Of a stretch of 64,000 nucleotides of DNA, positions 61,341 to 64,000 are shown one piece after another; positions within the stretch are counted from its first letter, which is position 1; every line of letters begins with the position of its first letter. The stretch covers positions 23,537 to 87,536 of the forward strand of contig CAZITQ010000007.1 in NCBI GenBank assembly GCA_964542165.1, written 5' to 3'. Position numbers and translations under genes: made by a program. The DNA comes from CAYTBN01 sp964542165 (GTDB lineage: Bacteria; Myxococcota_A; UBA796; UBA9615; CAYRNR01). The notes under the pieces are model-generated. The model was given only the letters and a program-made list of their open reading frames with translations, ran no database searches and had not been told where the DNA came from.

Positions 61341-62630
61341 GTGGCGACCGAGGTACGAGACCCCCTCCACGGGGCGATCCGGGTCGAGGCGGCCGAGCTA
61401 CTGCTCGTCGACCATCCGGCGTTCCAGCGACTGCGGCACGTGCGCCAGCTGGGATTCTCGGAGATGAGCTTTCCCGGAGCGACCCACACCCGCTACCTGC
61501 ACTGCCTGGGCACGATGGAGGTGGCCACGCGGGCCTTCGACGCCATGTTCGCCCGCTGGATCTTCGCCACCCCGGCCAACCGGGTCGCCTTTCGCCAGAT
61601 GGTTCGCCTGGCGGCCCTGCTCCACGACCTGGGACACACCCCCCTGAGCCACGCGGCCGAGTTCGCCATGCCCACGGTCGCCGGGCTGGACCTCCCCGAG
61701 CTGCTGGACCGCGCGTCCACCCGTCCGGAGCAGGTGGCGACCCACGAGGACATGACGCTCAAGTTCCTGCTGCAGTCCAGCTTCCGCGGCGCCCTGGAGG
61801 AGGCCTTCCCCTTCCCCGCAGAGGCGGTCGCCGGGCTCATCGACCGGGAGCTGCAGGTGGATCCCTCGCTGTACGTGGACGGCGGGCAGGACTACCGGCC
61901 GGTCCTGAGCCAGCTGGTCTCCAGCGAGCTGGACGCGGACCGGATGGACTACCTGGCCCGGGACAGCTACTTCTCCGGGGTCAAGTACGGCAACGTGGAC
62001 CTGGCGTGGCTCCTGCGCTCCCTGCGACCTCACGCCGACTCGGATCGCATCCACCTGGCCCTGGACGGGCGCGCCCTGTACACCCTCGAACACCTGCTGC
62101 TGGCCCGCTACCACATGTTCCTGATGGTGTACTTCCACTACCGCTCGGTGGCCTACGAGCAGCTCCTGCGCGACTTCCTCTCCGAGGGAGGCGACGGCTA
62201 CGCGATCCCGGGGGAGCCCGATCGCTACGTGGAGTTCGACGACGCCCACCTGCTCGGCGTCCTGAGGCGCAGCGAGCACCCCGCGGCGCGCCGGATCGTC
62301 GAGCGCCGGGGCTACCAGCTGCTGATCGAGCGCCACGGCACCGGCGAGACGCGCCTGGTCCAGGACGAGGTGGCGCGGCTGGACGACGACGACATCCCCT
62401 ACCAGCACGTCACGTCGCGCGGGGTGGTGAGCAAGTACATGCGCACCCAGCGGGCCGCGGACGAGCCCCCCATCTTCGTGGTCTGGCGATCCGGCGCCGA
62501 CCACGTGCGTGTCGAGCCCCTGGAACGGGCCACCGACCTGTTCGAGAAGTACGCGCGTGCCCGACGAATCAGCCGGATCTACGTGCCCGAGGAGCAGCTC
62601 GACCGGGCCCGCCGCGTGCTCACCCCCTGA
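61341..62630 (+). CDS. HD-domain phosphohydrolase (dGTPase/YwfO-like)
   Basis: 429 residues. The HD superfamily metal site appears as HTRYLHCLGT (first His), LAALLHDLGHTPLSH (the HD pair plus His) and SELDADRMDYLARDSYFSG (Asp). It opens with VRDPLHGAIRVEAAE and FQRLRHVRQLG, typical of the YwfO/deoxynucleoside triphosphate triphosphohydrolase-related group. It probably hydrolyses nucleotides; the substrate is undetermined. GTG 61341 has GGAGGA just upstream; the region has a TATCTT -10-like sequence (61317-61322). Confidence 0.88.
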   Translation: MATEVRDPLHGAIRVEAAELLLVDHPAFQRLRHVRQLGFSEMSFPGATHTRYLHCLGTMEVATRAFDAMFARWIFATPANRVAFRQMVRLAALLHDLGHTPLSHAAEFAMPTVAGLDLPELLDRASTRPEQVATHEDMTLKFLLQSSFRGALEEAFPFPAEAVAGLIDRELQVDPSLYVDGGQDYRPVLSQLVSSELDADRMDYLARDSYFSGVKYGNVDLAWLLRSLRPHADSDRIHLALDGRALYTLEHLLLARYHMFLMVYFHYRSVAYEQLLRDFLSEGGDGYAIPGEPDRYVEFDDAHLLGVLRRSEHPAARRIVERRGYQLLIERHGTGETRLVQDEVARLDDDDIPYQHVTSRGVVSKYMRTQRAADEPPIFVVWRSGADHVRVEPLERATDLFEKYARARRISRIYVPEEQLDRARRVLTP

Positions 62631-62640
62631 GATCTGCCGG

Positions 62641-63195
62641 TCAGGGACGAAGGACCGCGCCCGCGCGGCGCAGCGCCACCAGCGATCGCGTCAACGAGGT
62701 CGCCATCCTCGGCGGGCGCCTCAGCACCGTGTTGCGATCGTCGGACACCGCCCTCAGCGCCGCGAACGGTACCCCGGCGTCACCGCAGACCTCGGCCAGG
62801 GCCAGCCCCTCCATCTCGCACACCGCCGCGCCGCTGCGCTGGAAGCCCCGCTCCTTGTCGACGGGCCGGATCAGGGGCAGCTTCACGGTCAGCGCCGCGC
62901 CGGTCGAAAAAGGTAGGCCGCCGCGGGTCAGGTGGGCGCCGAGCTCGTCGAGGAGGCCGGCGTCGGCGTCCGGCCCGCCGGCCCAGCCGTCCACCAGGAC
63001 CAGCTCCCCCACGCCGAGGTCGGGGTGCATCCCCCCGCAGATGCCGACGTTGACCACGGCGGCGGGGCGGGTCTCGTGCAGCCAGCGCCGCGTCCGTCTC
63101 GCCGCGCGTCGGGGGCCGACCCCGCAGCGGAAGACATCCCCCCCGAAGGCCCAACCCTCCAGGCGCATGGCGACCACGAAGGTCGCGCCGTTCAC
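62641..63195 (-). CDS. Nucleoside phosphorylase/nucleosidase-family protein
   Basis: 184 residues, shorter than the usual 220-240. The PNP/MTAN-type fold is suggested by VVNVGICGGMHPDLGVGELVLVD, AAVCEMEGLALAEVC (the MEG substrate-binding Glu) and FAALRAVSDDRN with the catalytic Asp. The short form resembles futalosine hydrolase or HpnG-type members; the substrate is not determined. Start GTG 63195 is preceded by GGGAGG. Its start overlaps the membrane-protein gene's stop by four bases, so both are co-transcribed. Confidence 0.78.
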   Translation of the reverse strand: MNGATFVVAMRLEGWAFGGDVFRCGVGPRRAARRTRRWLHETRPAAVVNVGICGGMHPDLGVGELVLVDGWAGGPDADAGLLDELGAHLTRGGLPFSTGAALTVKLPLIRPVDKERGFQRSGAAVCEMEGLALAEVCGDAGVPFAALRAVSDDRNTVLRRPPRMATSLTRSLVALRRAGAVLRP

Positions 63196-63698
63196 GGATC
63201 CTCCCCCCCCTCCTTCGAGCGGGCGATCTCCAGCGCCTTTTGCAGGTACGCGGGATCGGTGAGCATCCGTACCCGGTGGCGCAGGTCCGCGTGGATCACC
63301 GCCACCATCAGGAACTGGACCACCAGCCGCACCAGGTCGATCCACACGGCGGCGGTGACCAGCACCTCCAGGTGCACGTCGAACAGTCCGGCGACGTACA
63401 CCGCGGGCAGCAGCAAGAAGAGCCAGGGCTGGGCCGAGCCCATGGGAGCGCTGTCGTCGCTCTCGTCGTAGTCCTCGGGAAGGTCGCCGCTCTCCCGGAG
63501 CACGGCCTCGAGGCGGGTGGCCAGCCGCACGTTGCGAAAGAAGAACAGGGCGTGGGCCAGGGTCAGCCCCAGGAGGGCAGCCCCCATCATCCGGCCGCCC
63601 GGGGCGATCAGCAGCGTCTGCCCCACGACGCCGGCGATGAGCAGGGTCAGCACCCTGCGGCGGTCCCACATCGGCCGCGCCCCGTCGCTCGTCGCCAT
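63192..63698 (-). CDS. Membrane protein of unknown function
   Basis: 168 residues. Hydrophobic segments at about 17-36, 38-54, 88-103 and 107-129 suggest four membrane spans, with an acidic loop (ESGDLPEDYDESDDS) in the middle and a basic C-terminus. No family is recognised. ATG 63698 follows GGAGGTGGAG; an upstream ATG at 63734 has GGGGGA too close and is less likely. It is coupled to the nucleosidase-like gene by a four-base overlap. Confidence 0.65.
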   Translation of the reverse strand: MATSDGARPMWDRRRVLTLLIAGVVGQTLLIAPGGRMMGAALLGLTLAHALFFFRNVRLATRLEAVLRESGDLPEDYDESDDSAPMGSAQPWLFLLLPAVYVAGLFDVHLEVLVTAAVWIDLVRLVVQFLMVAVIHADLRHRVRMLTDPAYLQKALEIARSKEGGEDP

Positions 63699-63760
63699 GC
63701 TCTCCACCTCCAGCTGGGCGGGATTGTAGTCCATCGTCCCCCGGACCGAACCTCACCGGG

Positions 63761-63766
63761 TAGACT
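63761..63766 (+). promoter_or_regulatory. Putative -10 box at the HAD gene start
   Basis: TAGACT ends six bases before ATG 63773, with no Shine-Dalgarno sequence between, the same geometry as other presumed leaderless genes in this window. No -35 is evident. Confidence 0.3.
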
Positions 63767-63772
63767 CCCGAC

Positions 63773-64000
63773 ATGCGAGAGACCTTCCTCGAGGACGGCT
63801 GGGGTCCGGAGGCCGCGGATCGGCTGGCTGGCGCGCTGGCGGCGGTGGACGCGGAGGGCCGGCCCGGGGTCGCGACCCTCGACTTCGACGACACCTGCAT
63901 CGCCGGCGACCTGGGTGACGCGGTGTTCCACCGCGCTGTGGAGGATGATTCGCTCGATCCCGAGGGGCTGCCGGGGGGCGGACCCGACGACCCCGGGCAA
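63773..64000 (+). CDS. HAD-family phosphatase, N-terminal part only
   Basis: 76 codons before the window ends. The opening MRETFLEDGWGPEAADR leads to VATLDFDDTCIAGDLGDAV, where DFDDT is motif I of haloacid-dehalogenase phosphatases (the first Asp is the nucleophile). The GD after the motif recalls phosphoserine-phosphatase-like members, but the substrate cannot be read from the fragment. It is divergent from the membrane-protein gene. Confidence 0.75.
   Translation, partial: MRETFLEDGWGPEAADRLAGALAAVDAEGRPGVATLDFDDTCIAGDLGDAVFHRAVEDDSLDPEGLPGGGPDDPGQ

Overview
The window is high-GC bacterial DNA (about 70% GC by eye), densely coded on both strands, with about 58 genes and no rRNA, tRNA or CRISPR array that I can see. 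Several traits point to a deltaproteobacterial/Myxococcota-type Gram-negative, probably an uncultured lineage. These are the thrS, infC-rpmI-rplT-pheS-pheT, ihfA, merR gene string; many lipoproteins with long aspartate-rich stretches straight after the lipobox; repeated Cys/Asp 'MopuTIV' metal-binding units; choice-of-anchor-D repeats; and a C-x-C/transmembrane/Arg tail like MYXO-CTERM. The assignment is an inference from gene content; no marker-gene tree was run.

Layout. 0-2 kb: a partial membrane protein and an arylsulfotransferase-like lipoprotein, both minus. 2-10.2 kb: the translation/nucleoid block thrS, infC, rpmI, rplT, pheS, pheT, ihfA and a MerR-type regulator, all plus, with an unrelated acidic lipoprotein gene set between pheT and ihfA. 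10.2-16.4 kb: a cytochrome-like lipoprotein, a NYN-domain protein, a beta-repeat lipoprotein, a large membrane-anchored fusion (thioredoxin-fold, AMMECR1-like, alpha/alpha barrel) and a papain-family protease. 16.4-21.7 kb (minus): a decayed Ser/Thr kinase fragment, two PH-domain membrane proteins with a lipoprotein, then RNase HIII and a YrdC/Sua5 protein. 21.8-31.3 kb: mostly cell-surface proteins (acidic/Ser-Gly lipoprotein, beta-helix lipoprotein, RTX-type protein, an eight-repeat ASH/von Willebrand A lipoprotein) and a BrkB-type membrane protein; a 162-bp element with 19-bp terminal inverted repeats lies at 22431-22592.

31.3-43.8 kb: an aminotransferase/omega-amidase pair, a lipase-like lipoprotein, a STAS protein, a PilB/GspE-type ATPase, a zinc-ribbon rhomboid, an amidase, a ten-repeat metal-binding lipoprotein and a zincin-like membrane protein. 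43.8-46.8 kb: a tight three-gene cassette (Cys-rich DUF6485-like protein, MoxR-type AAA+ ATPase, 658-aa TraB/EreA-like protein of unknown function), the best candidate here for an undescribed system. 46.8-52.5 kb: Cys-rich repeat protein, thioredoxin-like ferredoxin, a 59-aa protein, S9 peptidase coupled to a GH114-like lipoprotein, cysteine desulfurase and a 45-aa basic protein. 52.5-58.5 kb (minus): the operon tmk-holB-PSP1-metG-(TatD/radical SAM fusion). 58.6-64 kb: queG, ribosomal protein S1, an HD phosphohydrolase, a nucleosidase-like protein, a membrane protein and the start of a HAD phosphatase.

Two architectural themes stand out. Convergent genes nearly touch (ends from 4 nt overlapping to 34 nt apart) with no intrinsic terminators visible; the two wide convergent junctions hold the inverted-repeat element and the dead kinase. 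Several genes have a TAnnnT hexamer 6-7 nt before the start codon and no Shine-Dalgarno sequence, suggesting leaderless mRNAs.
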